From a virus: 45,102 bases of DNA. Location of the stretch: positions 1 through 45,102 of IMG/VR virus record IMGVR_UViG_3300033388_008211, one strand, 5' to 3'. Positions 6,821 through 14,907 of the stretch are shown piece after piece; the stretch's first letter is position 1, and each line of letters opens with the position of its first letter. Made by a program: the position numbers and the translations under genes. Below the pieces are notes generated by a model. The model made no database searches. It was not told where the DNA came from and was given only the letters and a program-made list of their open reading frames with translations.

Positions 6821-7760
6821 CTTCCCTTTCCTCCAATTCTTTCCACCTTTTATCAGATATGGCCGTCTTCTTAAGGACCTTGTCGGATATGACGATATAA
6901 CCCTGTGTCGTTTCAACGCTGGAATGTCCCAGGAGCATAGATATCTCTATTAAACCATGATCAGCATCGTAGAGATCCGTAGCGAATGTAGCGCGCACTT
7001 TATGGACGAAAACCCGCTCATTTTTTATACCTACGGCCGCAGCGTATTTCTTTAGAATATTATTGTATGAAACTTTCGAGAGGTTTGACCCCACCTGAGG
7101 AGGGCGGAAAGATACAAACAAGGCTCTCTCTCCCGGGGCGGCATACTGCTCTCGTATAAAAAGCCAGTTCCGGAGATTGGAAGAGGCGCGGCGCCGTAAT
7201 CTGACAGTGCGCTCCTTTGCACCTTTTCCCTGGATATAAATATAGATATCGTTACCGGTGAAGCGAAGGTCATCGATAACCATCTCTCGGATCTCTTCCA
7301 CCCGGGGGCCACAACCGTAAAGAACGGTAAGTATGGCCAGATCACGGATCCCCATAGGAGAGGTCAGGTCAGGTGCGGTGAATATCGCCTTTAGTTGAGC
7401 TGTGCTGAACTTCTGAGGCATCACCTTCGCCACTTTCGGCGAAGGAATTCTGACGGCAGGATCCTCGTTCTTATCTATGGCACCGTCATAAGCAAGAAAT
7501 GCGAAAAATTTCTTAATGGCTGCCAGCTTCGAGGCTCGGGAGCTGTTCTTCATATTCCCCTGGTTATAAAAGAGGTCCTTTAGCCAGTCCTCGATATCGG
7601 CCTGAGATATAGTATCGGTTCCCCCCTCGACCCCCCTGGAGGCAATCCATTTTTCAAAGCGGGTTAAGGTGTAACAATACCTTTTAATCGTTCCATCTCT
7701 AAAGCCTAGAACAACCCTTAAGTGCTCTTGAAAACGCGGTAGACAGTCTGAAATAGTCAT
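6813..7760 (-). CDS. Tyrosine recombinase (phage integrase/XerC type)
   Basis: A 315-aa site-specific DNA recombinase. The N-terminal core-binding domain (about 1-100, SAM-like helices) is followed by the catalytic domain with all usual residues: R153 in GCGPRVEEI, K179 in QGKGAKER, H253-x-x-R256 in HKVRATF, H279 in LLGHS and Y288 in QGYI. It lacks the IntI-specific insertion, so it is distinct from the integrase at 11610-12674. It is the better candidate for a prophage integrase or a dimer-resolution recombinase. ATG 7760 is preceded by GGGGGGAA. It follows the origin-like region and leads the operon that ends in cassette array B. Confidence 0.9.
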   Translation of the reverse strand: MTISDCLPRFQEHLRVVLGFRDGTIKRYCYTLTRFEKWIASRGVEGGTDTISQADIEDWLKDLFYNQGNMKNSSRASKLAAIKKFFAFLAYDGAIDKNEDPAVRIPSPKVAKVMPQKFSTAQLKAIFTAPDLTSPMGIRDLAILTVLYGCGPRVEEIREMVIDDLRFTGNDIYIYIQGKGAKERTVRLRRRASSNLRNWLFIREQYAAPGERALFVSFRPPQVGSNLSKVSYNNILKKYAAAVGIKNERVFVHKVRATFATDLYDADHGLIEISMLLGHSSVETTQGYIVISDKVLKKTAISDKRWKELEEREDV

Positions 7761-8179
7761 TTCCCCCCGGCCCCCCTGTTTTTACCCTTTTTCAAAAACC
7801 TATTACAATTTATAGTGACAATTAGGGTAAGAAATCTAGCTTTTAAACCTATATTTTTAATGGGGGGGGTGGTACTCATAATCATAGTAAATACACCAAG
7901 AGTTAACATATTAAAGCTTATAAGACACAATAAAGACAGTTAAGTATTTGTTTTATATAACTATCTTATTTTACCACTAGTTATCAACAGGTAAAAGAGC
8001 CTAGTTATTAACAATTCATTTAGCTTCGTTCCAACACCATTCAAAAAGATACACCAATACAGAGACTCAACAGGATCAATTTAAGCTAGTAGTGATAAGG
8101 GTTAAAGAACAATTAAACACTCTTTTAAATACCTTTATAAAACACTCTTTTCAGAAACCTTTTAACTACGATTCATAAA
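7761..8179. other. Non-coding A/T-rich region upstream of the recombinase
   Basis: No gene of reasonable size. It contains a DnaA-box-like TTATCAACA near 7980-7988, a run of eight G (7862-7869) and A/T-rich DNA. A promoter and perhaps an attP for the recombinase may lie here, but I cannot point to a convincing one. Confidence 0.5.
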
Positions 8180-8430
8180 GAAAAGAAGGTGATCAACTAT
8201 AACCTGGTGATCATACCCTCCTTGTCCGGCCTTCCCGTTTCCCGTAACCTACATCAAACCCTTATCCAGTAAGGGCCAACAACCTACGGGAAACCGTTAG
8301 AGATACCCTTAGACTTCCCGTAGATTTCCCCCACTTTCCCGTAGATTTCCCCCCCGATTTCCTGTGCGATTTCCCGTTATTTATATTTATATTTCAATAA
8401 CTTAGATAGATATATATATAAAGGGAAATC
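8180..8430. other. Candidate replication origin with iterons and A/T-rich segment
   Basis: Two exact 18-bp direct repeats (TTCCCGTAGATTTCCCCC) lie at 8315-8332 and 8336-8353, a 21-bp period or two helical turns. A diverged third copy follows (TTTCCTGTGCGATTTCCCG, about 8358-8376) and a related CTTCCCGTTTCCCGTAA lies near 8230. GGTGATCA occurs twice near 8190-8215 and a TTATCCAGT DnaA-like box near 8262. The right edge (8376-8422) is nearly all A/T, as in a DNA-unwinding element. It borders the primase-helicase gene. Confidence 0.55.
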
Positions 8431-8433
8431 GAT

Positions 8434-8467
8434 TCTGAAAAATGCTCTCACTCTGAAAGAGCTTTTG
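8434..8467 (-). terminator. Terminator after the primase-helicase gene
   Basis: On the minus strand GCTCT (8462-8458) pairs with AGAGC (8448-8444) and is followed by ATTTTTC. The plus strand also ends in TTTT, so it may act both ways. It separates the early operon from the origin region. Confidence 0.6.
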
Positions 8468-8486
8468 ATAAAAAAATATAGAATCA

Positions 8487-11400
8487 TCACCAATCTATAG
8501 CCTTTATTTCCTTACTGAATCTCCAGTAATTGTCGTTGTTCTTGAGGAAGTAAGGCGCCAGCTTCTTATTCTTCCCTAACAGTAGCTCCCACCCTCCCTT
8601 TACCAGGATATCTTTATCGTTGCCTATCCTTGCACCCAACGCCGAAGCATTAGCAAAAGGGTTAGGGATATGCTGCCCTTTCAGGTATCTGGTCATAAGG
8701 GTATGCAGGTCCTTCGAGGAAACGATAAATTCGAAGCGCTGCACCCGGGTCATAAAGAGATCCTCGTCATCACCGTTATATTCATAAGGCTCGGTAAGAT
8801 AGAAACTTTCAATATATTGAATATCTTCGTAGATTTTAACCTTGGTGTCGTCATAATAATAAGGCTTTTTAAAATACCTGTGCTCCTCATACTTAATGTT
8901 CTGTCCCAGCTTCCGGATAGTAAAGCAGACCTCTTTCTGAAGGCCATCTATATGAGTCAATAGAGTATTGGAGGTGAGCGCCGTTTCCGCTGCTTGGTCG
9001 TCCTGATACTCTATCCACTTTTTAAGGATCATAGCCGCGTCTTTTTTTGCCGAATGCTCTTTGTTCACCGGTATGTGCTTAAGCAGTGCCTCGAGGATTA
9101 TCATCATAGTGCAGAGGTGCTCATTATTTCGCTCTTTATTATGCCCGGGAAAGTGAGTGTTGATCTCTTGCATCCAGAAGGTCCTCTCCTTCATCCTGGG
9201 AAGAACTTCACGGCCGATCATTTTAAGGATCGCTGAAATCATCATCGGCCTGTCCCGTAGGATATCCCCCAGACATTCGCTATGAACGTAGCCACCTTCC
9301 ATGCGGTACCTGCCCTCGCAGATTATTGGAAAGGTCCTATTTATCAGCTCCGGATATTTACCCGGGAAAGGCTCGATAGAGGTGATCATCCCCATGGAAT
9401 CCAGCTTCTGGTAGACAACGTCCGTGTCGCTCCCAGCTGCAGCCTTTGGCGTCATAGCAGAGTTGGCCAGGAAGAGGAGAAAATCAACCACACCCTGATT
9501 AAGGTTTTGGTTCTCTATGTTGTCCAGGAAAATAATAGGGTTTCTCGTTGCGATCCTCTTTGCAGCCGCACCCGTTCCCCTTCCTATAAAGGTCTCTCCA
9601 TAGATGAGCTGACTCCATCTTTCGGCAACCTTCGATTTTCCCACCTGGCTTGATCCGATGATCTGCACCAACCCCCTGTCTGTCTGGTAGTTTATAAGGA
9701 ACGTAGAGAGTACCCAGCAGGCTAGGAAGTACCTTTGAGCCGGCTCACAGGGCATAGGGTCCATTAAATGTTTTTTCAGCGCGCTAAAGCCTTCGGCTTC
9801 GCTGGTGTTGGGTTTATAAGCGAGTTCGCGAATCTGTGGTGAAGAGTTCAACAACACCGAATTTTCATTCGTGCCGTTGTCTATGGTGACCGGCTCTTCG
9901 CCGGCAGTTACTTTTATGATTTTGTGCATAGGAAGGGTCAGGTTGTAGTAGACAGTGGCCGTCTCCCTGCAGGTATATGTCCAGCTCATCATATCCACAG
10001 GTTCGCCCTTATCGATGCAAAAGGTTTTTAGGTAATACCATACCTGAGTACCCGGAGATTCGCATTTTCCAAGGTGCGTCAGGCGCAGCATTATGGCATT
10101 GAAAGGGTTGTTGTCGCCTATCTCGTAAATAACCCCGTGATAAAAAATCCACGCTTTAGAGTCTGACGTTTTAAAGAAACGTCCGGCGTTATTCTCGAAC
10201 CATTTATAAATATGATCGGCAACTGTTCTGGCTTTGTGATGTTTATAGTCCCTGAAACGCTCTTCCAATTCGCCGTGAAGGTCTGCACTACCCGCCTGCT
10301 CAAGAATACTCTCGACCCCTTTTATGGAAAGAGGTATAGCCTTGGCCAACACCTCCGTATAAACCTCACGCTCAGCATGGGAAGTCAAAGAGTTAATCCA
10401 TTGAGGGATTCGCCGCTCCTTCAAAACTACGATAGTATCCTTTGTGTCCTTAATCAATTTTAGAAGCTCAATCTCCCACTCCAGGGGCGAAAACGCCGCC
10501 TTCATCAGCTCCTTAATGGCCTTCCTGGCCGCTGCTTTATCCTTCTCCTTTAGTATTCCCTGGATAAAGTCGTCAGGGTCCTTCGCTTCTCCCGGGTGCA
10601 TAATAATCCGGACGTCTACGGAAGACTCTTCCAGACCTTTATAGAGAAGCCTTGTATGAGCTGGTCCTCCCTGTGACTTCTTAGGATCCTTGTCGGGGTC
10701 CTTATCAAACCAGAGGTAAACCGTCTTGCCGGCACAATGGTTTTTGACCTTCTTAACCTGGTCATTACCCGGTCCTCCGCAAGTGCCTACAACGTTCTTG
10801 AACCCGGCATCGATGAGGCTGGCTATGTCGTGCTGACCTTCAACTATGAAGAGGTCCCCATACGGCCCCAAGGCGGCGTGATTGATAAACCAGTCCTTCT
10901 TGATTCCTTTCATCTGCTGGGCGGTGAACTTCTTCTCCGGATCTTTCACGGTGAGGCAGATCACCTTGCCGGCATGATCGATGACAGGGAATACAGCCAT
11001 ATCTTTTTTCCAAAAGAAGTCCCTCGTCTGCTTTAAAGGTTCTCCTTTTGGATCTTTGTCTACGACCAGACCATGATTCACCAGCTCTGAAGTAGTGAGA
11101 CCTTCCTTCCTGAGAGCTTTACCAAGACCACCATCCGTCCACCCCATCTCCATGGTTTCCATTGTCTCATCAAAGTGGCCACGATCGGTAAGGAAGTACT
11201 TAATGGCCTTGTCGCTACTGCCGTCCGCCCTCACCCCTTTATAGTATTGGAGGGCAAGGCGCAGCGGGTTTTTTTTCTCGCTCTCGGCCTGTTCCTGGAT
11301 CTGCTTCACTGAACCAGATCCGGATGGAGGGGTGAGCGCGACATTCCCGATCTCCGCGCAGATCCTCAAAGCCTCGGCCTTGTCTACACCGTCACAGGTC

Positions 11401-11600
11401 ATAACCAGGTCGATGACAGAACCAGCCAAAGGGCAGGAAAAGCAATTAACAAGGTTGTCCCCCTCATCGATGCTGCAGCAGTCATGTCCGCCACAATTCG
11501 GACATTCATCGGCAAAACCCTTAACCACCTTTCTGCTATACCGGGCAAGTGCCTCGTTAATCGATACCGCCAGTTTTACCTTCTTAAAATCATCGCTCAT
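8487..11600 (-). CDS. Primase-helicase (CHC2 zinc finger, TOPRIM, ATPase)
   Basis: A 1037-aa replication protein. Residues 33-56 form a CHC2-like zinc finger (CPNC ... CFSC). A TOPRIM domain begins near residue 250 (FIVEGQHD) and continues with a DxD-type motif near 295 (WFDKDPDKD), the catalytic signature of DnaG-type primases. The C-terminal half holds a P-loop ATPase with Walker A near residue 650 (GSSQVGKSK) and Walker B near 692 (IIFLDNIE), resembling superfamily 3/D5-like or plasmid helicases more than DnaB. This would prime and unwind at the nearby origin. It follows the integron integrase by nine bases and is probably co-transcribed with it and the cassette array. The only obvious replication enzyme here, so a host DNA polymerase is presumably used. 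Confidence 0.82.
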   Translation of the reverse strand: MSDDFKKVKLAVSINEALARYSRKVVKGFADECPNCGGHDCCSIDEGDNLVNCFSCPLAGSVIDLVMTCDGVDKAEALRICAEIGNVALTPPSGSGSVKQIQEQAESEKKNPLRLALQYYKGVRADGSSDKAIKYFLTDRGHFDETMETMEMGWTDGGLGKALRKEGLTTSELVNHGLVVDKDPKGEPLKQTRDFFWKKDMAVFPVIDHAGKVICLTVKDPEKKFTAQQMKGIKKDWFINHAALGPYGDLFIVEGQHDIASLIDAGFKNVVGTCGGPGNDQVKKVKNHCAGKTVYLWFDKDPDKDPKKSQGGPAHTRLLYKGLEESSVDVRIIMHPGEAKDPDDFIQGILKEKDKAAARKAIKELMKAAFSPLEWEIELLKLIKDTKDTIVVLKERRIPQWINSLTSHAEREVYTEVLAKAIPLSIKGVESILEQAGSADLHGELEERFRDYKHHKARTVADHIYKWFENNAGRFFKTSDSKAWIFYHGVIYEIGDNNPFNAIMLRLTHLGKCESPGTQVWYYLKTFCIDKGEPVDMMSWTYTCRETATVYYNLTLPMHKIIKVTAGEEPVTIDNGTNENSVLLNSSPQIRELAYKPNTSEAEGFSALKKHLMDPMPCEPAQRYFLACWVLSTFLINYQTDRGLVQIIGSSQVGKSKVAERWSQLIYGETFIGRGTGAAAKRIATRNPIIFLDNIENQNLNQGVVDFLLFLANSAMTPKAAAGSDTDVVYQKLDSMGMITSIEPFPGKYPELINRTFPIICEGRYRMEGGYVHSECLGDILRDRPMMISAILKMIGREVLPRMKERTFWMQEINTHFPGHNKERNNEHLCTMMIILEALLKHIPVNKEHSAKKDAAMILKKWIEYQDDQAAETALTSNTLLTHIDGLQKEVCFTIRKLGQNIKYEEHRYFKKPYYYDDTKVKIYEDIQYIESFYLTEPYEYNGDDEDLFMTRVQRFEFIVSSKDLHTLMTRYLKGQHIPNPFANASALGARIGNDKDILVKGGWELLLGKNKKLAPYFLKNNDNYWRFSKEIKAIDW

Positions 11601-11609
11601 TATTTATCC

Positions 11610-12674
11610 TTAATGTAAAATTTTTGGGCTTTGTATCTCTTCTATAACAGGACTTCCCGGCACCACCCTATCTATGGTATTAACTATTCCCGGCCTTTTC
11701 GGAGCCTCTTCTGTTAAATCATCATAAGGGCTGCGGACAGTGCATTGCTTCTGCATCACATGAGTATAAACCATTGTGGTGGATATGTCTTTATGTCCCA
11801 AAAGCTCCTGTATCGTTCGAATATCATAGCCAACCTCCAGCAGATGTGTCGCAAAGCTATGGCGAAAAATATGACAAGTCACCCTCTTGCGGACCCCCGA
11901 TTTCAATGCGGCACGCTTAACAGCTTTGGGAAGATTGTCCTCATGAATATGTGTCCTGATCATCTTGCCTTCTTTGGACTTGATGATATTCTTCGAAGGG
12001 AACACATATTGCCACATAAGCTCCCTGTCGGCATTCGGATATTTCCTGGGAAGGGCGTTCGGCATATCAACGCGCCCACACTCCTTTTTAAGATCTATAC
12101 TGTGCTGGCTTTCAACCTTATCGATCTGGGCCTTGAGAGAGGACACAAGCCGCTCGGGAAGCATAGTGATCCTGTCCTTACTTCCCTTTCCTTCACGTAC
12201 AATCACTTGGCCGCGAGCGAAATCAATATCCTTGACACGAAGGCGCAGGCACTCCTTAAGCCTGAGTCCGCAACCATATAAAACAGAGGCCATCAGGCCG
12301 TTAACGCCGCTCATTTCATTAAGAACAAGATTCACTTCATCCCTGGTAAGCACCACAGGCAACCTCTTCGGCTTCTTGGCCCTCACAGCATCGATCTCGC
12401 TATTTACTTCAAGGCCGAAGACTCGCTTATAGAGAAAAATAAGAGCGCTCAAAGCCTGGTTCTGGGTGGATGCTGAAATATTCCCAGTCTTTGCACGATA
12501 CGTCAAAAAGGCCTCGATCTTCTTTTCCGGAGAGATGTCAGGTCCATAACCATTAACCCTGAGAAAGTGGATATAAGCCCTTACATGACTGGCATACGCA
12601 TCAAAGGTCTTGATAGAGTAATGTTTCAAAAAAACCTTTTCCTTCAACTTTGCGATCGTCTCTTTCTCGTTCAT
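11610..12674 (-). CDS. intI: Integron integrase (IntI family tyrosine recombinase)
   Basis: A 354-aa recombinase that would insert and excise gene cassettes by attI x attC and attC x attC recombination on folded single-stranded attC DNA. The N terminus has the IntI-like [18 protein letters not shown] (68-85) and [11 protein letters not shown] (104-114). Catalytic residues are R138 (GCGLRLKE), K163 (GKGSKDR), H268 and R271 ([12 protein letters not shown]), H294 (LLGHKD) and Y303 (MVYTHV). The insertion that separates IntI from XerC/D is present at about 200-226 ([19 protein letters not shown] then WQYVFP). The ATG at 12674 overlaps the attI-like element. A C-terminal tail of about 35 aa extends beyond most IntI proteins. 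It lies between the array and the primase gene on the phage-sense strand, so the early phage operon can express it. No LexA-like box was seen. Confidence 0.93.
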   Translation of the reverse strand: MNEKETIAKLKEKVFLKHYSIKTFDAYASHVRAYIHFLRVNGYGPDISPEKKIEAFLTYRAKTGNISASTQNQALSALIFLYKRVFGLEVNSEIDAVRAKKPKRLPVVLTRDEVNLVLNEMSGVNGLMASVLYGCGLRLKECLRLRVKDIDFARGQVIVREGKGSKDRITMLPERLVSSLKAQIDKVESQHSIDLKKECGRVDMPNALPRKYPNADRELMWQYVFPSKNIIKSKEGKMIRTHIHEDNLPKAVKRAALKSGVRKRVTCHIFRHSFATHLLEVGYDIRTIQELLGHKDISTTMVYTHVMQKQCTVRSPYDDLTEEAPKRPGIVNTIDRVVPGSPVIEEIQSPKILH

Positions 12675-12734
12675 GTCCGGTTTACCCCCTAAATAGTATC
12701 AATAAGGTGACATATGTCTGACTAAACATGGTTA
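12673..12734 (+). other. attI-A: attI-like site A beside the integrase gene
   Basis: The 62 bp between the intI start codon and the first cassette, ending CATGGTTA with core G12731^TTAGCA. It is repeated at 4113-4174 (59/62 identical). It includes the palindrome GACATATGTC and the G/C-rich block TTTACCCCCT. Position, length and the exact end at the crossover core fit an integron attI. Confidence 0.8.
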
Positions 12735-12762
12735 GCACTCTAAACACTTAAAGGAGAATTAA

Positions 12763-13107
12763 ATGGACAACATAATAAAATTCCCCACAAAGTTAGTTCG
12801 CAACAAAATAGCTTTTGAAGAGGCGTTAAAAAAAGAAATGTCACATGTCGCAATGGATGCAGCCTTAAAAGATGAATTAACGCAGCGAATGACAGCCATT
12901 TGGGAAAAGTATCAATTCGAATATCAGCTGCAATATACATTACCATTGCCCTCTTCCATGACACAAGTTGAAATTGACAATATTCGTTCATCGATCACGA
13001 AATCTATCCAGGGGTTTCATGATGGTTTCTACGGTTTTTTGGATACCCTTCTCACCGAAAGGATTGCCGCTGATCGTAAGCTTTTCTTTATGGAGCACAA
13101 TCTTTGA
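12763..13107 (+). CDS. Cassette A1 protein, the only plus-strand gene
   Basis: A 114-aa protein with AAAGGAG seven bases before ATG 12763. It begins MDNIIKFPTK and has an acidic/amphipathic helical middle; no domain was recognised. It lies next to attI in the usual integron position and orientation (same sense as the attC), unlike every other cassette gene here, so phage transcription would run through it antisense. Expression would need a Pc-type promoter inside intI or attI; I could not identify one with confidence. Confidence 0.7.
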   Translation: MDNIIKFPTKLVRNKIAFEEALKKEMSHVAMDAALKDELTQRMTAIWEKYQFEYQLQYTLPLPSSMTQVEIDNIRSSITKSIQGFHDGFYGFLDTLLTERIAADRKLFFMEHNL

Positions 13108-13157
13108 TTCCTTGGCTTTATTTAATGAAATATCCGGCGTTCTAACGGCAGTCATTG

Positions 13158-13284
13158 TGCTAACCAAACGCTGCACCCGACCGCTAATAGTGGTTTTGAT
13201 TTGAGTTAATCTGCTTTTAAAGTTATTCATATTGTTCTCCATGTCACTAGCGCATTTCGCGGCCGGTGACCTCAATCGTTATAT
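13158..13284 (+). other. attC1: attC-like site 1
   Basis: Left arm TGCTAACCAAACGCTGCACC then CGACCGC; right arm GCGGCCGGTGACCTCAATC then core G13278^TTATAT. The arms pair over TAAC...CACC.G.CCGC, with the left arm one base longer, as expected for the extrahelical bases that set attC polarity. The loop carries a reversed ATG with GGAG upstream (13230). Confidence 0.85.
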
Positions 13285-13545
13285 TTCTAAGCGGTTAAAT
13301 TCACCTTCATACCGGTAAAACTCATCGCTGCCTGGGAAGCCGTATGCGGCACCATCAAAAATGTAGATTCCGGCATCTGCCGGGACTTTCGATCCCTCAG
13401 CAAAGAAGTCATCAAGACATGCGCCGTACTCATCAACATCGGTTTTTACTTCAGGGTTATCGGCAGGCTCCATTAATTCAAGCAAGCATCCGCCTCCGCC
13501 TAAGCCAATCGCTACTTTAAGTTTTACGCTAGTAATTCGTTCCAT
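13279..13545 (-). CDS. Small acidic cassette protein (A2), not recognised
   Basis: An 88-aa acidic protein with GAGGTG upstream of ATG 13545. A glycine-rich hydrophobic stretch (VAIGLGGGGCLLELM) lies at 12-26; the rest has many Asp, Glu and Tyr (IYIFDGAAYGFPGSDEFYRYEG). No family recognised. The stop TAA is the reversed TTA of the attC1 core, and the gene start lies 14 bases before the left arm of attC2. Confidence 0.7.
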   Translation of the reverse strand: MERITSVKLKVAIGLGGGGCLLELMEPADNPEVKTDVDEYGACLDDFFAEGSKVPADAGIYIFDGAAYGFPGSDEFYRYEGEFNRLEI

Positions 13546-13558
13546 TTTTCACCTCGAA

Positions 13559-13652
13559 ATATAACAAAATTCTGCAAGGGACATGCCCTTACTGGGTTCA
13601 ATTTCTATTCGACACATTCCCAAAGGGCAAGCCCCTGAGAAAACCGTTATCT
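13559..13652 (+). other. attC2: attC-like site 2
   Basis: Left arm ATATAACAAAATTCTGCAAG then GGACATGCCC; right arm GGGCAAGCCCCTGAGAAAACC then core G13646^TTATCT. The left arm has an extra A (GGGACATG against GGGGCTTG) at the place where Vibrio VCR sites have their extrahelical base, which sets plus-strand polarity. Confidence 0.88.
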
Positions 13653-13967
13653 TGCAAGCCCTTTCAGGAAAGTCTTGATCTGTTTAATAACGTGATCAAA
13701 GTTTTCGTCATTAGTTTCTTGCCTTTTCTTAACATCCACGCCTGTCCTTTCGTTCACATGATTCACAATCGCCATCGCAAGACACTCTAGGTCGTAAGGG
13801 GCGATGCCACATAACCCCACGCTGCAAGCTACTTCGGCCACATCGTCTTTTCCAACGTAAGAAATGGCTTCATTTATTATGGCCCTATCAAATTGCTCAT
13901 GAGGGCAATCAACTCCGAAGCGATCTTTCACACGCTTTAAATGTTTTATTAAACTTTGTTTGTCCAT
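13647..13967 (-). CDS. Cassette A3 protein, not recognised
   Basis: A 106-aa protein with GGAGGAGATGGAGAA before ATG 13967. It is largely helical with three cysteines (CPHEQFD, CSVGLCG, CLAMAIVNHV) and a basic C terminus. No family recognised. Stop TAA is the reversed TTA of the attC2 core. The start lies within the proposed attC3 hairpin. Confidence 0.68.
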   Translation of the reverse strand: MDKQSLIKHLKRVKDRFGVDCPHEQFDRAIINEAISYVGKDDVAEVACSVGLCGIAPYDLECLAMAIVNHVNERTGVDVKKRQETNDENFDHVIKQIKTFLKGLAR

Positions 13968-14015
13968 TTCTCCATCTCCTCCAGCGTCCGAAGACCCTGA
14001 GCTTAATTGTTAGAG
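13883..14015 (+). other. attC3: attC-like site 3 (left arm weak)
   Basis: The right arm CTGAGCTTAATT then core G14009^TTAGAGC is clear. A matching left arm is only approximate (CCTATCAAATTGCTCATGAGGG near 13884) and would include the start of cassette gene A3. The stop of the next gene falls on the core as elsewhere. Confidence 0.5.
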
Positions 14016-14210
14016 CTTTGGAGTAAACTCAAGGCATTCTTCCTTGTGCTCCACTTTTACAAGCTCAAAATATTCTTCTGGATAATCATCAACTAATTTT
14101 AAATAACTCATTCGAGCAGGCCTTTCGATGGATGATTCAAATATTACTTGCAGCCAGCTTTTATCAACACTTTTTATTTGTTGTCTTACTTCAAATTTAA
14201 ACATAATCAC
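14010..14210 (-). CDS. Small cassette protein (A4), not recognised
   Basis: A 66-aa protein, ATG 14210 with AGAGGTG upstream. Mixed beta/alpha, charged (FKFEVRQQIKSVDKSW ... YPEEYFELVKVEHKEE); no cysteine cluster or membrane segment. Its stop TAA is the TTA of the attC3 core read in reverse. No family recognised. Confidence 0.65.
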   Translation of the reverse strand: MIMFKFEVRQQIKSVDKSWLQVIFESSIERPARMSYLKLVDDYPEEYFELVKVEHKEECLEFTPKL

Positions 14211-14301
14211 CTCTAACCAATCGTTGAAAAAGGACTGGCTTATACGGGTTTCGTTTCAAGTAGGCTTGGTTGCGCCAGCCCTTTAACTCTAATCGTTATA
14301 T
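14211..14301 (+). other. attC4: attC-like site 4
   Basis: Left arm CTCTAACCAATCGTTG then AAAAAGGACTGGC; right arm GCGCCAGCCCTTTAACTCTAATC then core G14295^TTATAT. Arms pair strongly (AAAGG.CTGGC); the left arm is one base longer, giving plus polarity. Confidence 0.88.
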
Positions 14302-14535
14302 GTGCAGTCCTAAAATACAACCAAAGTCTTTCTCTGTAAAAAAGGCAATCAAACTGTAACCCTCCATTCCGGCTTCCACTTCTACTTCAACCTTTTCCCT
14401 CAACTTCTGGCATTCTCCCTCAGAAAACTTGTCTGTTGGTCTCTCCCAGTATTTACAAACATCACATATAACAATCGGCTGCACCCGACCGCTTTCAGCG
14501 GTCTCCTCCTGGTTTTCAACACTGTCTTTTGGCAT
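14296..14535 (-). CDS. Cysteine-containing cassette protein (A5)
   Basis: About 79 aa from ATG 14535, chosen because AGGAGAGG lies just upstream; a longer frame to 14607 has no such site. Residues 24-42 contain CDVCKYWERPTDKFSEGEC, a possible metal-binding cluster with a further Cys near the end. Residues 15-21 (SGRVQPI) are encoded by the attC5 left arm, and the start codon lies in the attC5 loop. Stop TAA is the reversed TTA of the attC4 core. The CKYWE...GEC pattern occurs in small phage and bacterial hypothetical proteins. Confidence 0.68.
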   Translation of the reverse strand: MPKDSVENQEETAESGRVQPIVICDVCKYWERPTDKFSEGECQKLREKVEVEVEAGMEGYSLIAFFTEKDFGCILGLHI

Positions 14536-14588
14536 AGCTTCCTCTCCTTTCAATCTTGGGTTCGCGGCAAGTGAGCCAAGCGTTCTAA
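14466..14588 (+). other. attC5: attC-like site 5
   Basis: Left arm ATATAACAATCGGCTGCACC then CGACCGC; right arm TTCGCGGCAAGTGAGCCAAGC then core G14582^TTCTAAG. Belongs to the same subfamily as attC1, attC-B2 and attC-B3. The large loop holds the ribosome site and start of the reversed cassette gene. Confidence 0.85.
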
Positions 14589-14791
14589 GGCTTCCCAGCC
14601 ACACCACAATAGCCTTTTCTTGGCATCCCTTTTGGCGTTCCTATTTCATCTCTCCACATCATGCAACTGGAGACTATGCAGCTTGCCGCCTCATAAGTAA
14701 TCTCTTGAGAGTTTTTCAGCGAAGCATTGGAGCCTTCTATTTTCAATTCTGGGCACCACTTCGTTTTTGCTTCTTCTTCTGTCCAATACAT
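14585..14791 (-). CDS. Phage-type cassette protein with GYCGxAGKP end (A6)
   Basis: A 68-aa protein, ATG 14791 preceded by AAGGAGG. It contains KWCPEL near 11-16, then a cysteine/methionine patch (CIVSSCMMWRDE, about 39-50) and ends GYCGVAGKP. This order matches a family of short phage hypothetical proteins of unknown function, an indication that cassette genes come from phages. Stop TAG begins directly after the GTT of the attC5 core (GTT^CTA). Confidence 0.7.
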   Translation of the reverse strand: MYWTEEEAKTKWCPELKIEGSNASLKNSQEITYEAASCIVSSCMMWRDEIGTPKGMPRKGYCGVAGKP

Positions 14792-14817
14792 TTTATTTCC
14801 TCCTTAATAGGCCCGCC

Positions 14818-14907
14818 TTAGAACCAGCGGGTCAACCAGACACCTAACGGTGTCTTTGAGTTTCATAGTGGGCTTGGTTTAGGTGCTTGTTACCCTTTTA
14901 GTTATAT
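14818..14907 (+). other. attC6: attC-like site 6
   Basis: Left arm TTAGAACCAGCGGGTCAACC then AGACACC; right arm GGTTTAGGTGCTTGTTACCC then core G14901^TTATAT. The left side includes a perfect hairpin GACACC-TAAC-GGTGTC. Nearly identical to attC8 and attC10, so these cassettes share a source or were copied. Confidence 0.85.

Noticed and set aside
7862-7869. Run of eight G as a phase-variation tract.
   Set aside because: It lies in non-coding DNA with no nearby promoter that I could define.
4113-12734. The 62-bp direct repeats as ends of an IS, transposon or phage satellite.
   Set aside because: No terminal inverted repeats, no transposase, and one copy sits exactly between intI and the first attC cassette; attI duplication explains the data better.
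12988-13275. Minus-strand frame of up to 95 aa opposite the plus-strand cassette gene A1; a form from ATG 13230 has GGAG upstream.
   Set aside because: Most of it is antisense to A1 (12763-13107), which has a better ribosome site. The attC-proximal part may be translated as in other cassettes, but I could not support it as a gene.
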